NCBI RefSeq assembly: GCF_004345365.1
Contig: NZ_SLVF01000001.1
Coordinates: 372,001-436,000, forward strand
Reading direction: 5' to 3'
DNA: 64,000 nucleotides
Origin: Kribbella sp. VKM Ac-2568
GTDB taxonomy: Bacteria > Actinomycetota > Actinomycetes > Propionibacteriales > Kribbellaceae
The notes under the pieces are model-generated. The model was not told where the DNA came from. It saw only the letters and a program-made list of their open reading frames with translations, and ran no database searches. Position numbers and translations under genes: made by a program. The stretch's first letter is position 1, and every line of letters starts with the position of its first letter. Shown here piece after piece: positions 17,693 to 26,412 of this stretch.

Positions 17693-18796
17693 ATGAAGAC
17701 GCTGCGTATCGCCGCCCTCGCGGCCGGAGTCCTGCTCGCGCTGTCCCAACTGACGCCGGCCCAGGCGGTGACGAGCCCCGGCCTGATCGGCGGCGGGCAC
17801 CACGGGCCGAAGTACCAGTGGGACCTGAAGCCGACCGGGAGTGCGTCGCAGTTCCGCGGACTCGCGGCGGTGAGTGCGGATGTCGCTTGGGTGGCGGGTA
17901 GTGCGGGGCAGGTGCTGCGGACCACCAACGGCGGCAAGACCTGGCAGAACGTCAGCCCGGCCGGCCAGACCCTGCTCTTCCGTGACGTCGAGGCGTTCGA
18001 CGCGAAGCGTGCGGTGATCCTGGCGATCGGTCCCGGCGAGGACTCGCGGATCTTCCGGACCAGCGACGGCGGCAAGACCTGGGCCGAGACGTTCCGCAAC
18101 ACCGACCCGAACGCGTTCTATGACTGCCTGGACTTCAACGACCAGCGCCACGGCCTGGCATTGAGCGACCCGGTCGACGGGAAGTTCCGGATCGCGGAGA
18201 CGTCCAACGGCGGCAAGTCGTGGCAGGTGCAGTCGACGAAGGGGATGCCGGCCGCGCTGCCGGGCGAGTTCGCCTTCGCCGCCAGCGGGACCTGCCTGGT
18301 CGCGGGACCGGGTCGGACCGCCTGGTTCGCGACCGGCGGTGGCGACCGGCCGCGGGTGTTCCGCACCAGCGACGGCGGTCGCAACTGGAAGGTGACCGAC
18401 TCCCCGATGGCCAGTGGGCCGGCGGCCGGCATCTTCAGCCTGGCGTTCCGTGGACCGCTGTTCGGTGTCGCGGTCGGCGGTGACTTCGAGAAGCCGACCG
18501 AGGCGGTCAAGGCCGCTTCCGTCACGTACGACGGCGGCCGCAGCTGGAAGCTGGTTCCGGCGGACAAGGCGCCCAAGGGATACCGCAGCGGCTCGGCCTT
18601 CGTACCGCGGACGCTGGCGACGGTGATCGCCGTGGGGCCGTCCGGCAGCGACGTCAGCTACGACGGCGGCCGGAGCTGGACGCAGTTCTACGACGGCAGC
18701 TTCGATAGCGTCGAGTGCGCCGGGCACGGGTCGAAGGCGGCCTGCTGGGCCTCCGGCGCGAAGGGCGCGGTCGCCCGCCTAGCCGTCAAGCGCTGA
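17693..18796 (+). CDS. Secreted BNR/YCF48-like beta-propeller protein
   Basis: The 367-residue product has a signal peptide (MKTLRIAALAAGVLLALSQL…AQA) and repeated BNR/Asp-box motifs spaced through the chain: TTNGGKTW, TSDGGKTW, TSNGGKSW, TSDGGRNW, TYDGGRSW and SYDGGRSW. This predicts a six- to seven-bladed propeller outside the cell. Similar proteins are often labelled "oxidoreductase" in databases without cofactor evidence; I see no cofactor motif. Function unknown, possibly polymer or photosystem-assembly-like (YCF48) binding. Confidence 0.82.
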   Translation: MKTLRIAALAAGVLLALSQLTPAQAVTSPGLIGGGHHGPKYQWDLKPTGSASQFRGLAAVSADVAWVAGSAGQVLRTTNGGKTWQNVSPAGQTLLFRDVEAFDAKRAVILAIGPGEDSRIFRTSDGGKTWAETFRNTDPNAFYDCLDFNDQRHGLALSDPVDGKFRIAETSNGGKSWQVQSTKGMPAALPGEFAFAASGTCLVAGPGRTAWFATGGGDRPRVFRTSDGGRNWKVTDSPMASGPAAGIFSLAFRGPLFGVAVGGDFEKPTEAVKAASVTYDGGRSWKLVPADKAPKGYRSGSAFVPRTLATVIAVGPSGSDVSYDGGRSWTQFYDGSFDSVECAGHGSKAACWASGAKGAVARLAVKR

Positions 18797-18871
18797 CTTG
18801 CTGCTGGTCCGTTGCCAGGGCGACACCCGTACGTCGTGCGGGGGTCGCCTGGCTGCGGTGAGGATGAGGGC

Positions 18872-19702
18872 ATGCGCAAACTTCCGAAACGTTTGCTGGT
18901 CACCTTCACGGGTCTGCTGATGCTGCTGCCGACGGCGGCGGCCGCGAGCCCCGGGCATTCCGACGACCGCCCGGGCCGGCCGCTGAAGGTCCTGACGTAC
19001 AACATCCACCACGGTGCGGGGACCGACGGCGTCCTCGACCTCGAGCGGATCGCCCAGGTGATCGACGACTCCGGCGCCGACGTGGTCGGCCTGCAGGAGG
19101 TCGACAACCACTGGAGCGAGCGCAGCAACTGGGAGGACCAGGCCGCCTGGTTCGCCCGGAGGCTGCAGATGCACTACGCCTTCGCGGCGAACCTGGACCT
19201 GCCGCCGCTGAACCAGGGCGAGCCGCGCCGGCAGTACGGCACGGCCGTGCTGTCGAAGACGCCGATCCGGGACTTCCACAACACCCTGCTGCCGCTCTAC
19301 CCGACCGGTGAACAGCGTGGGCTCGCCGTCGCGACGATCAAGGTGCGGGGACAGAACGTCCGGTTCGCCAACACCCACCTGACGTCGAACAACAACGCCG
19401 AGCGCCTCGAGCAGGCGAAGAAGGTGGTCGAGTTGCTGGCCGGCTCCAAGACGCCCACCCTGCTGGTCGGCGACCTCAACGCCACCCCTGAGAAGCCGGA
19501 GATCACCACTCTGACCGCGGTCTGGCGCGACACCTGGGCCGAGGTCGGCGTCGGGCCGGGGTACACGATCGAGGCGGACAACCCGACGGCGCGGATCGAC
19601 TTCGTCCTGCACACCGCCACGCTGCGTCCGACCGCCGCCAAGGTGATCACCACCAACGGCTCCGACCACCTCCCGGTGGCAGCCACCTTCACCCTCCGCT
19701 GA
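18872..19702 (+). CDS. Secreted endonuclease/exonuclease/phosphatase-family enzyme
   Basis: A 276-residue EEP-fold hydrolase with an N-terminal signal peptide (RLLVTFTGLLMLLPTAAAA). Active-site motifs are in order: TYNIHHG (Asn), GLQEVD (metal-binding Glu), FANTHL (His), LLVGDLNATP (Asp/Asn), RIDFVL and SDHLPV (catalytic His). The family includes DNase I-like nucleases, sphingomyelinases and inositol phosphatases, so the substrate is open. Export suggests extracellular nucleic acid or phospholipid breakdown. GAGG before ATG 18872 supports the start. Confidence 0.88.
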   Translation: MRKLPKRLLVTFTGLLMLLPTAAAASPGHSDDRPGRPLKVLTYNIHHGAGTDGVLDLERIAQVIDDSGADVVGLQEVDNHWSERSNWEDQAAWFARRLQMHYAFAANLDLPPLNQGEPRRQYGTAVLSKTPIRDFHNTLLPLYPTGEQRGLAVATIKVRGQNVRFANTHLTSNNNAERLEQAKKVVELLAGSKTPTLLVGDLNATPEKPEITTLTAVWRDTWAEVGVGPGYTIEADNPTARIDFVLHTATLRPTAAKVITTNGSDHLPVAATFTLR

Positions 19703-19737
19703 CCCCGCCCCGCGGCGACTGATCGCCGTACAGACGC

Positions 19738-19774
19738 ACCGGCGCCACCCGATCTCGGGTGGCGCCGGTTTTGC
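19738..19774 (+). terminator. Rho-independent terminator
   Basis: A perfect 13-bp stem (ACCGGCGCCACCC / GGGTGGCGCCGGT) around a GATCTC loop is followed by TTTGCT. It lies 36 bp after the endonuclease-family stop and is the clearest classical terminator in the left half. Confidence 0.85.
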
Positions 19775-19796
19775 TGTCCGCCCAGAGCGCATGAAT

Positions 19797-19808
19797 TACA
19801 AGCTTGTA
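19797..19808. promoter_or_regulatory. 12-bp perfect palindrome upstream of NlpC/P60 gene
   Basis: TACAAGCTTGTA is fully self-complementary and lies in an A+T-rich patch at the start of the NlpC/P60 upstream region, just after a terminator. It may be an operator; no regulator is encoded next to it. Confidence 0.35.
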
Positions 19809-19964
19809 GTTTGTCAAGCCGACACGCAGGTGAAACAAAGTTATTCGTGTGAAAGGTGTTCCCAATGGGGCTGCAGGCAACTAGTGTCACCCATGTGGTC
19901 CAGGAGGACCAAAAGTTCACGAACCCTGGGGAAGGGGTTCGCGACTGGCGGAAGGAAGTACCCG
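19809..19964 (+). promoter_or_regulatory. Structured leader of the NlpC/P60 gene
   Basis: This ~155-bp gene-free stretch contains two clear hairpins near the coding region: GGTCC-AGGA-GGACC and GAACCC-TGGGGAAG-GGGTTC. A TTGTCA (19811–19816) could be a -35 box. Cell-wall hydrolase genes of actinobacteria are sometimes controlled by c-di-AMP riboswitches, but I do not find that family's conserved 3' core here, so I call it only a structured leader of unknown type. Confidence 0.35.
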
Positions 19965-21407
19965 ATGCGGACGCCCACAGGGGCTACGTCCGGTCAGCGG
20001 GACACGAGCACTGGGAAGACCGGCAGGGCTTTGCTCTCCGGGGTGCTCGCGGTCTCCTTGGCCGGAACCATGGCCCTGATCCCGGTCCCGGCGCAGGCTG
20101 ATCCCAAGCCTCCGGTCATTCCTTCACAGTCCACGGTCGACGCGGCCAAGCGGGCGGCCGCCGCGAAGGCGGCCCAGGTCGCCACGATCGAGCAGCAACT
20201 CGCCGCCGCGAACGACCGCCTCGAGCGGCTCGGGATCGAGTCCGGCAAGGCCGACGAGGCCTACAACGGCGCGATGTACCGCCTGCAGCAGGCGAAGACC
20301 GATGCCGCGGCCGCCGCCGACCGGGCGAAGAAGGCCGAGCAGACGCTGGCCGCTCAGCGCCGCCAGATCGGCCGGTTCGCCGCCGCGTCGTACCAGGGTG
20401 GAGGCGACCTCGCGAAGATCGGGCCGCTGCTGACCTCGGAAGGTCCGCAGCAGTTGCTCGACTCGGCCGGCGCTGCGCGTTCGGTGTCCCAGGCGATGCA
20501 GGGATCCTTCCTCCGGTTCACGGCGACGCAGGTGGTCAGCAACGCGTTCAAGGTGCAGGCCGACCAGGCCGTCACCAAGGTGAAGGCCGCCACCGACGAA
20601 GCGGCGAAGGCAAAGGCTGCTGCCGAGGCCGCCGAGGCGAACCAGGCCGCCGCGGTCACCGCGATCGGCGCCCAGCGCAAGCAGCAGATCGCCCAGCTCG
20701 CGACCCTTCGGAACACCTCGGTCCAGGTCGCCGAGCAGCGGCAACGTGGCCTGGAGGAGCTCGCCCGGCAGCGGGCCGCGGCGCTGGCCGCCAAGAAGGC
20801 GGAGGAGCTGCGCAAGCGGATCGCGGCCCGGGAGGCTGCCGAGCGCGCTCGCGAAGCGGCCGAGAAGGCTCGCGAGGAGCGGGAGAACAAGGCCAAGAAC
20901 CAGCAAAAGGCGAAGCCGCCGAAGCACAAGCCCGATCGCGGTGGCACCGGCAAGGGCAGTGGCAGTAGCGCCGGCAGTGGCACCGGCAAGGGCAGCGGCA
21001 CTGGCAAGGGCGGCAGCGGCGGCGGCTCCGGGCACAACTCGCGCGGTGCCCGAGCCGCCGTCGACTTCGCGCTGTCGCAGCTGGGCGACATGTACCTGTG
21101 GGCCGCGGCCGGACCCGACCGCTGGGACTGCTCGGGTCTGACGATGGCCGCCTGGCAGCGGGCCGGGGTGCAACTGCCGCACTACAGCGTCGCGCAGTAC
21201 GAGCAGACCAAGCGCATCTCCGAGGACGAGTTGCGGCCCGGCGACCTGATCTTCTGGGCCGAGAACGCGGACGATCCGGGCACGATCTTCCACGTCGCCA
21301 TGTACCTCGGCGGCGGCCGGATGGTGCACGCGCCGCGCACCGGCAAGCCGGTCAGGATCGACAGCGTCTACTACTGGGAATCCCCGGACTTCTTCGGCCG
21401 CCCTTGA
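19965..21407 (+). CDS. Secreted NlpC/P60 peptidoglycan endopeptidase (RipA/RipC-like)
   Basis: A 480-residue cell-wall hydrolase. It has an N-terminal signal region (ALLSGVLAVSLAGTMALIPVPAQA), a long Ala/Lys/Glu-rich coiled coil (~45–330), a Gly/Ser/Lys linker with GKGSG repeats, and a C-terminal NlpC/P60 domain. The catalytic triad is visible: C389 in DCSG, H443 in FHVAM, H455 in MVHAP. It should cut peptide cross-bridges during septation or growth, with the coiled coil controlling activity as in RipC/PcsB proteins. ATG 19965 is chosen for GGAAGGAAG upstream; earlier in-frame codons lie in the leader. Confidence 0.92.
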   Translation: MRTPTGATSGQRDTSTGKTGRALLSGVLAVSLAGTMALIPVPAQADPKPPVIPSQSTVDAAKRAAAAKAAQVATIEQQLAAANDRLERLGIESGKADEAYNGAMYRLQQAKTDAAAAADRAKKAEQTLAAQRRQIGRFAAASYQGGGDLAKIGPLLTSEGPQQLLDSAGAARSVSQAMQGSFLRFTATQVVSNAFKVQADQAVTKVKAATDEAAKAKAAAEAAEANQAAAVTAIGAQRKQQIAQLATLRNTSVQVAEQRQRGLEELARQRAAALAAKKAEELRKRIAAREAAERAREAAEKAREERENKAKNQQKAKPPKHKPDRGGTGKGSGSSAGSGTGKGSGTGKGGSGGGSGHNSRGARAAVDFALSQLGDMYLWAAAGPDRWDCSGLTMAAWQRAGVQLPHYSVAQYEQTKRISEDELRPGDLIFWAENADDPGTIFHVAMYLGGGRMVHAPRTGKPVRIDSVYYWESPDFFGRP

Positions 21408-21426
21408 TGAATCGGAACCCCAGGGA

Positions 21427-21915
21427 TCAGTGCGGCTGGGTCTTGAGCCGCTCGAAGGAGGCGCTGATCTCGGCCTCGGCGTCGGCGCGGCCGACCCAGC
21501 TGGCGCCCTCGACCGACTTGCCCGGCTCGAGGTCCTTGTAGACCTCGAAGAAGTGCTGGATCTCCAGCCGGTCGAACTCGGGCAGGTGGTGGATGTCGCG
21601 CAGGTGCTCCTGGCGCGGGTCCCCGGCGGGCACGCAGACGACCTTGTCGTCCGGGCCCTTCTCGTCGGTCATCCGGAACATGCCGATCGCGCGGGCCCTG
21701 ATCAGGCAGCCCGGGAAGGTCGGCTCCGGCAGCAACACCAGAGCGTCCAGGGGGTCGCTGTCCTGGCCCAGGGTGTCCTCGATGAACCCGTAGTCGGCCG
21801 GATACTGGGTCGACGTGAACAGGGTCCGGTCGAGCCGGATCCGGTTCGTCGTGTGGTCCAGCTCGTACTTGTTGCGGGTGCCCTTGGGGATCTCGATGAA
21901 GACGTCGAACTCCAT
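21427..21915 (-). CDS. ppa: Inorganic pyrophosphatase
   Basis: A 162-residue family I soluble pyrophosphatase, hydrolysing PPi to drive biosynthesis. Hallmarks: [11 protein letters not shown] at the N-terminus, [11 protein letters not shown], and [11 protein letters not shown] (the DxDPxD metal-binding signature), plus [11 protein letters not shown]. The length is normal for actinobacteria. It is divergent from dacB and convergent with the NlpC/P60 gene, matching the mycobacterial ppa–dacB arrangement. Confidence 0.96.
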   Translation of the reverse strand: MEFDVFIEIPKGTRNKYELDHTTNRIRLDRTLFTSTQYPADYGFIEDTLGQDSDPLDALVLLPEPTFPGCLIRARAIGMFRMTDEKGPDDKVVCVPAGDPRQEHLRDIHHLPEFDRLEIQHFFEVYKDLEPGKSVEGASWVGRADAEAEISASFERLKTQPH

Positions 21916-21965
21916 ACGGCAGATACTGTCACGGTTCTCACCGTTGAAATGACAGGAGCAGCCCG

Positions 21966-23327
21966 GTGGCCCGTCGTCCCCGTGCGGTTTTCGTCACGCT
22001 GCTGGCCTGCACGCTGTTGGCCGGCCTGACGAACGGCGCGCAGGCAGTGCGTGGCTCGTCGCAGCGTGGCGCCGCCGCCCCTGCAGTACTGGCCCCGGCC
22101 AAACCCAAGGGGACCGCGCCCACCGCGCTCGGCGTACAGAAGGTGCTGGCGGCGTCCATGAAGGATCCGTCGCTGGGCAGGCATCACGGTGTCTACGTGT
22201 ACGACGCGTCGCGTGGCAAGGCTGTCTATTCGGCTGGTATTGCGACGGGGTTCGTGCCGGCGTCCACGATGAAGCTGCTGACCACGGTGTCGGCACTGGA
22301 GACGATGGGCCCGGACCACACGTTCACCACGAAGGTGGTGCGCTCCGGAGCCGGCTCGATCATCCTGGTCGGCGGTGGGGACCCGTTGCTGACGACGAAG
22401 CGAGTCACCGACTCGTTGGACTTCCCACCGCGCGCCTCTCTGCAGGAGCTCGCCGCCAGTACTGCGACCGCGCTCAAGGCCGAGGGGGTCACCAGCGTCA
22501 CCCTCGGGTACGACGCCGGCCTGTTCACCGGGCCTGCCGCGAATGCGAAGTGGGAGCCGAACTACCTCACCGAGGGGATCGCTGCCCGGACCTCCGCGCT
22601 CTGGGTCAACGAGGGACGCCTGAATCCGGGTCTCGCAAAGCGGGCCACCTCACCGGCCCAGGCGGCCGCCGCTGCGTTCGCGCTGCAGTTGCGGGCTGCC
22701 GGGATCACCGTGGCGAAGGCGATCAAGCCCGCGGTGGCGGCTTCGCCGGGGGAGGACGTCGCCCAGGTGCACTCGGCCTCGCTCGGCGACATCGTCGAGT
22801 ACGTCAACCTGCACAGCGACAACGACGGCGCCGAGGTGCTGCTGCGGCATGTCGGGCTGGCGACGGACAACGGCGGCTCCTACGCCGGTGGGATCGAGGG
22901 CGTCCGGACCACGCTGACCAAGCTGGGGCTGAACGTCAGCAAGGCTCGGATCGAGGACGGCAGCGGGCTGTCGCGCACCAACCAGGTCCCGCTCGACGTG
23001 CTCGCCGGCGCGGTCCGGGTGGCGGCCTCGCCCGACAAGCCGCAACTACGCCACCTGCTGACCGGTCTGCCGGTGGCCGGCTTCACCGGCAGCCTCGAAG
23101 ACCGCTTCGCCAGCCCCGGCACGAGTGCCGGCACCGGCCTGGTCCGCGCCAAGACAGGCACCCTCACTGGCGTCCACTCCCTAGCCGGCCTGGTCCGCAC
23201 CACCTCAGGCACAGTCCTCGTCTTCGCCGTAGCCACCGACAGCGCCCCACCCGCGAAGGCCCTGGACGCCCGAGCCGCCCTGGACCGAGCCTCCGCCGCC
23301 CTCTCCACCTGCGGCTGCATCAGCTGA
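21966..23327 (+). CDS. dacB: D-alanyl-D-alanine carboxypeptidase / PBP4 (peptidase S13)
   Basis: A 453-residue secreted class C penicillin-binding protein that trims or cleaves peptidoglycan stem peptides. The three active-site motifs are intact: S100-TMK (SxxK), S284-DN (SxN) and K396-TG. A signal peptide ([19 protein letters not shown]) and the S13 insert region are present. GTG 21966 has AGGAG 9–10 nt upstream. Gene order ppa–dacB–DUF2342–tilS–hpt is the conserved actinobacterial arrangement. Confidence 0.94.
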   Translation: MARRPRAVFVTLLACTLLAGLTNGAQAVRGSSQRGAAAPAVLAPAKPKGTAPTALGVQKVLAASMKDPSLGRHHGVYVYDASRGKAVYSAGIATGFVPASTMKLLTTVSALETMGPDHTFTTKVVRSGAGSIILVGGGDPLLTTKRVTDSLDFPPRASLQELAASTATALKAEGVTSVTLGYDAGLFTGPAANAKWEPNYLTEGIAARTSALWVNEGRLNPGLAKRATSPAQAAAAAFALQLRAAGITVAKAIKPAVAASPGEDVAQVHSASLGDIVEYVNLHSDNDGAEVLLRHVGLATDNGGSYAGGIEGVRTTLTKLGLNVSKARIEDGSGLSRTNQVPLDVLAGAVRVAASPDKPQLRHLLTGLPVAGFTGSLEDRFASPGTSAGTGLVRAKTGTLTGVHSLAGLVRTTSGTVLVFAVATDSAPPAKALDARAALDRASAALSTCGCIS

Positions 23328-23375
23328 CCGACCTCGACCGGTGCGGGTGGGAGGGCGCATGTTGGAACATGGCAC

Positions 23376-23381
23376 TAGGGT
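23376..23381 (+). promoter_or_regulatory. Putative -10 box of leaderless DUF2342 transcript
   Basis: TAGGGT ends 6 nt before ATG 23388, which has no Shine-Dalgarno. This fits a leaderless transcript for the metalloprotease–tilS pair. Confidence 0.4.
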
Positions 23382-23387
23382 CGAAAC

Positions 23388-24482
23388 ATGAGTACGGCGG
23401 AAGGTGGGACCGCGGCTGACATGGTCGACTGGCAGCTGGCGACGGGAGTGGCTCGCAAGCTGCTCCGGCCGGGGCCGGCGGTCAGTCGCGCCGAAGCGGA
23501 CCAGGTGGTCGCCGAGCTGCGGCAGTTCGCCGCCGACTCGGAGCATCATGTGCGGGAGTTCACCGGGCTGCAGGCGACCTCCGCCACCGCACCCGTCGTG
23601 ATCGTGGACCGCCCCGGCTGGGTGCAGGCCAACGCCGACGGCTTCAGGACCGTGCTGCAACCCCTGGCGGACAAGCTGCGCGAGAAGCAGGAGCGGACCG
23701 GCGGGCTGTCATCCGCGGTCGGTTCCCGCGTCACCGCGATCGAGGCCGGCGCGCTGCTGGCCTTCCTCTCTTCCCGGGTGCTCGGGCAGTTCGACCCGTT
23801 CTACCCGTCCGAGCCCGACCCGGCACGTCCCGACCTGACCGGCCGGCTGCTGCTGGTCGCGCCGAACGTGATGCACGTCGAGTCCGAGCTCGGCGTGGTA
23901 CCGCGGGACTTCCGGCTCTGGGTGTGCCTGCACGAGGAGACCCACCGGGTGCAGTTCACCGCGGTCCCCTGGCTGCGGGACCACCTGCGGTCCGAGATCG
24001 CCTTGTTCCTGGACCAGGCCGAGCTGGACGCCTCGGCGTACGCGGCGATGTTCCGGGAGGCCGTCCAGCGGCTCGGACGGTCGGTGAAGGGCGAGGCCGA
24101 GCTCAGCCTGGTCGACCTGATGCAGTCGCCGGAGCAGCGGGCCGTGCTGGACCGGCTGACCGCGGTGATGTCGCTGCTGGAGGGCCACGCGGACTTCGTG
24201 ATGGACGGCGTCGGGCCGAGCGTCATCCCGACCGTGGACACCATCCGCGCCAAGTTCACCTCCCGCCGCACGAGCGGTAGCCCGGTGGACCAGTTGCTGA
24301 AGCGGCTGCTCGGGCTGGACGCCAAGCTCAAGCAGTACCAGGACGGCGCCGCCTTCGTCCGGCGCGTGGTCGACCGCGTCGGCATGGCGGGCTTCAACCG
24401 GGTCTGGACCGGCCCGAACACCCTGCCCACCAAGAACGAGATCGCCAACCCCGATGCCTGGGTCTCCCGACTCCACGGCTGA
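23388..24482 (+). CDS. DUF2342 zinc metalloprotease-like protein (F420-associated family)
   Basis: A 364-residue protein of the DUF2342 family, found mostly in F420-producing actinomycetes and often annotated as coenzyme F420 biosynthesis-associated. The zinc motif H182-EETH is intact, with a downstream EGHADFVMDG segment that may supply a further ligand. No signal peptide is seen, so it is probably cytosolic. The direct role in F420 biology is unproven; the label comes from phylogenetic co-occurrence. It overlaps the tilS reading frame by up to 29 bp. Confidence 0.88.
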   Translation: MSTAEGGTAADMVDWQLATGVARKLLRPGPAVSRAEADQVVAELRQFAADSEHHVREFTGLQATSATAPVVIVDRPGWVQANADGFRTVLQPLADKLREKQERTGGLSSAVGSRVTAIEAGALLAFLSSRVLGQFDPFYPSEPDPARPDLTGRLLLVAPNVMHVESELGVVPRDFRLWVCLHEETHRVQFTAVPWLRDHLRSEIALFLDQAELDASAYAAMFREAVQRLGRSVKGEAELSLVDLMQSPEQRAVLDRLTAVMSLLEGHADFVMDGVGPSVIPTVDTIRAKFTSRRTSGSPVDQLLKRLLGLDAKLKQYQDGAAFVRRVVDRVGMAGFNRVWTGPNTLPTKNEIANPDAWVSRLHG

Positions 24483-25608
24483 CACCGCGCCGGCCGGCGG
24501 TGAGCGAGGTACGCCAACGGACGGACAGGCCGACGAGCAGGTGGCTGAGCCCGCGTCGGCCGGCCGTCACCGGGCGGCGAGCGGGGAGCAGGAGGCAGAG
24601 GAGTTGGTGGAGCAGCGGCGTGGCCGGCTCCACCCTGCGGTCGCGCGGACGCGGGAAGCCGTCCGCGCGGGACTCGTCGAGCTACCCCGCGGGACGGTTG
24701 TGCTGGTCGCCTGCTCCGGTGGCGCTGACTCGCTCGCACTGGCCGCGGCGACCGCCTTCGAGGCGCCGAAACTCGGGCTCCGGGCCGGGGCGGTGATCGT
24801 CGACCACGGGCTGCAGGCGGACTCCGCCCACGTCGCGGCGGCCGCTGCGGATCAGTGCCGCTCGTTGGGCCTCGATCCGGTCCAGGTACGCCCAGTAGAG
24901 GTCGGCACTGAAGGCGGCCCCGAAGGAGCCGCCCGCAGAGCCCGGTACGACGCGCTGCGCGACGCGGCCGACGAGTTCGGCGCAGACGTGATCCTCCTGG
25001 CTCACACCCGAGACGACCAGGCCGAGACCGTCCTGCTCGGGTTGGCCCGCGGTTCAGGCGCCCGCTCGCTCGCGGGGATGGCCTCGGCGGCAGGACTGCT
25101 CCGACGTCCCCTGCTGGACGTGCCACGGAGTACTGCGGCCGCCGCATGCATCGCGTCGGGCCTGCGGCCGTGGCACGACCCGCACAACGACGACCCGACG
25201 TACAAGAGAGTCCGGGTGCGGCACGAGGTGCTGCCGGTGCTCGAGGAGGCTCTCGGGCCAGGGGTGACCGAGGCCCTCGCCCGGACCGCTGGGCTCCTGC
25301 GGGCCGATGCCGACGCCCTCGACGTCCTGGCGGCCGACCTCGCGGAGACCGCGGTACGGCGTGCTGAGGACGAGGTGGTCTGCGACATCGGCATGCTCGA
25401 GGTGGAGCCGACCGCTATCCGGACCAGGGCGCTCCGGCAGGCGGCCCTCGAGGCCGGCTGCAAAGCGACGGATCTCACAGCGGGCCACATCGCCGCCGTC
25501 GACCTGCTGATCACGGACTGGCGCGGGCAACGCTGGATCGACCTGCCACAAGGCGTCCGGGCGGTCCGGCGGGACGGCTCGATCGTGCTCGCTCCAGGGC
25601 TGACCTGA
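24454..25608 (+). CDS. tilS: tRNA(Ile)-lysidine synthase
   Basis: TilS converts C34 of the CAU-anticodon tRNA-Ile to lysidine, using ATP and lysine, so that AUA is read as Ile. The PP-loop motif S88-GGADS is clear, followed by VDHGLQADSAHVAAAAADQCRSLGL and LAHTRDDQAETVLLGLARGSG. The first ~50 residues are low-complexity. A better start may be TTG 24604 or GTG 24607, both 8–11 nt after GGAGG, giving a more usual N-terminus (VEQRRGRLHPAVARTR). The longest form is listed. Confidence 0.9.
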   Translation: MPGSPDSTADTAPAGGERGTPTDGQADEQVAEPASAGRHRAASGEQEAEELVEQRRGRLHPAVARTREAVRAGLVELPRGTVVLVACSGGADSLALAAATAFEAPKLGLRAGAVIVDHGLQADSAHVAAAAADQCRSLGLDPVQVRPVEVGTEGGPEGAARRARYDALRDAADEFGADVILLAHTRDDQAETVLLGLARGSGARSLAGMASAAGLLRRPLLDVPRSTAAAACIASGLRPWHDPHNDDPTYKRVRVRHEVLPVLEEALGPGVTEALARTAGLLRADADALDVLAADLAETAVRRAEDEVVCDIGMLEVEPTAIRTRALRQAALEAGCKATDLTAGHIAAVDLLITDWRGQRWIDLPQGVRAVRRDGSIVLAPGLT

Positions 25609-25667
25609 CCGGTCAGGGACCGCCCCCGGATTGATCGGATCGGGCTTGCGTATGACACGCTGATCCC

Positions 25668-26219
25668 GTGGATGCGGCGGACATCGAGAAGGATCTGACC
25701 AAGATCCTCCATACCGAGGACGAGATCCTGGCCAAGCTCAAGGAACTGGCCGTGCGGATCGAGGCCGACTACGAGGGCAAGGACCTGCTGGTGATCGGCG
25801 TCCTCAAGGGTGCCGTGATGGTGATGGCCGATCTGGCCCGCTCCTTCCGCCGGCACGTCGAGATGGACTGGATGGCCATCTCCTCCTACGGCTCGGGCAC
25901 CAAGTCCTCCGGGGTGGTGCGGATCCTGAAGGACCTGGACACCGACATCACCAACCGGCACGTGCTGATCGTCGAGGACATCATCGACACCGGGCTGACG
26001 CTGAGCTGGCTGGTCAGCAACCTGCAGTCCCGCAAGCCCGCCTCGGTGGAGATCTGCACCGCGTTCCGCAAGCCGGATGCGGCCAAGATGGCGGTCCCGG
26101 TGAAGTACGTCGGCTTCGACATCCCGGACGAGTTCGTGGTCGGCTACGGCCTGGACTACGCCGAGAAGTACCGGAACCTGCGCTGCGTGGCGACCCTCGC
26201 GCCGCACGTCTACTCCTGA
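25668..26219 (+). CDS. hpt: Hypoxanthine phosphoribosyltransferase
   Basis: A 183-residue purine-salvage enzyme joining hypoxanthine or guanine to PRPP. The PRPP loop VLIVEDIIDTGLTLSWL is intact, as are the N-terminal GVLKGAVMVMADLAR and the C-terminal DEFVVGYGLDYAEKYRNL active-site lid region. GTG 25668 is the natural start. It follows tilS by 59 bp, the usual tilS–hpt–ftsH order. TATGAC (25651–25656) may be a -10 box, giving a short leader. Confidence 0.95.
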   Translation: MDAADIEKDLTKILHTEDEILAKLKELAVRIEADYEGKDLLVIGVLKGAVMVMADLARSFRRHVEMDWMAISSYGSGTKSSGVVRILKDLDTDITNRHVLIVEDIIDTGLTLSWLVSNLQSRKPASVEICTAFRKPDAAKMAVPVKYVGFDIPDEFVVGYGLDYAEKYRNLRCVATLAPHVYS

Positions 26220-26230
26220 CCGCGCCGGAC

Positions 26231-26266
26231 GTTGGTGACAGTGCTGCCCGGCGAAGTTGGTGACAG
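26231..26266. repeat. Two direct repeats of GTTGGTGACAG upstream of ftsH
   Basis: The 11-mer GTTGGTGACAG occurs at 26231–26241 and again at 26256–26266, start-to-start spacing 25 bp. They lie just after the hpt stop, about 150–180 bp before the ftsH start. They may be tandem activator sites or duplicated -35-like elements for ftsH. Confidence 0.45.
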
Positions 26267-26412
26267 GCTGTAGACAGGGCCCGTACCGTCGTTCGGTGAC
26301 CCTCGTGGTGGGCACGCTTGCCCGACACGAGACACTTGGACTTGGTATTACCGTCACAAGCCCACACACCCGGGCCTGCTGAGCTAGGAGGGACGGGGCG
26401 CCTGCCCTGATC

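Noticed and set aside
19809..19964. c-di-AMP (ydaO-yuaA) riboswitch before the NlpC/P60 gene
   Set aside because: Expected from function, but I could not find the conserved 3' core of the class. Kept only as a structured leader.
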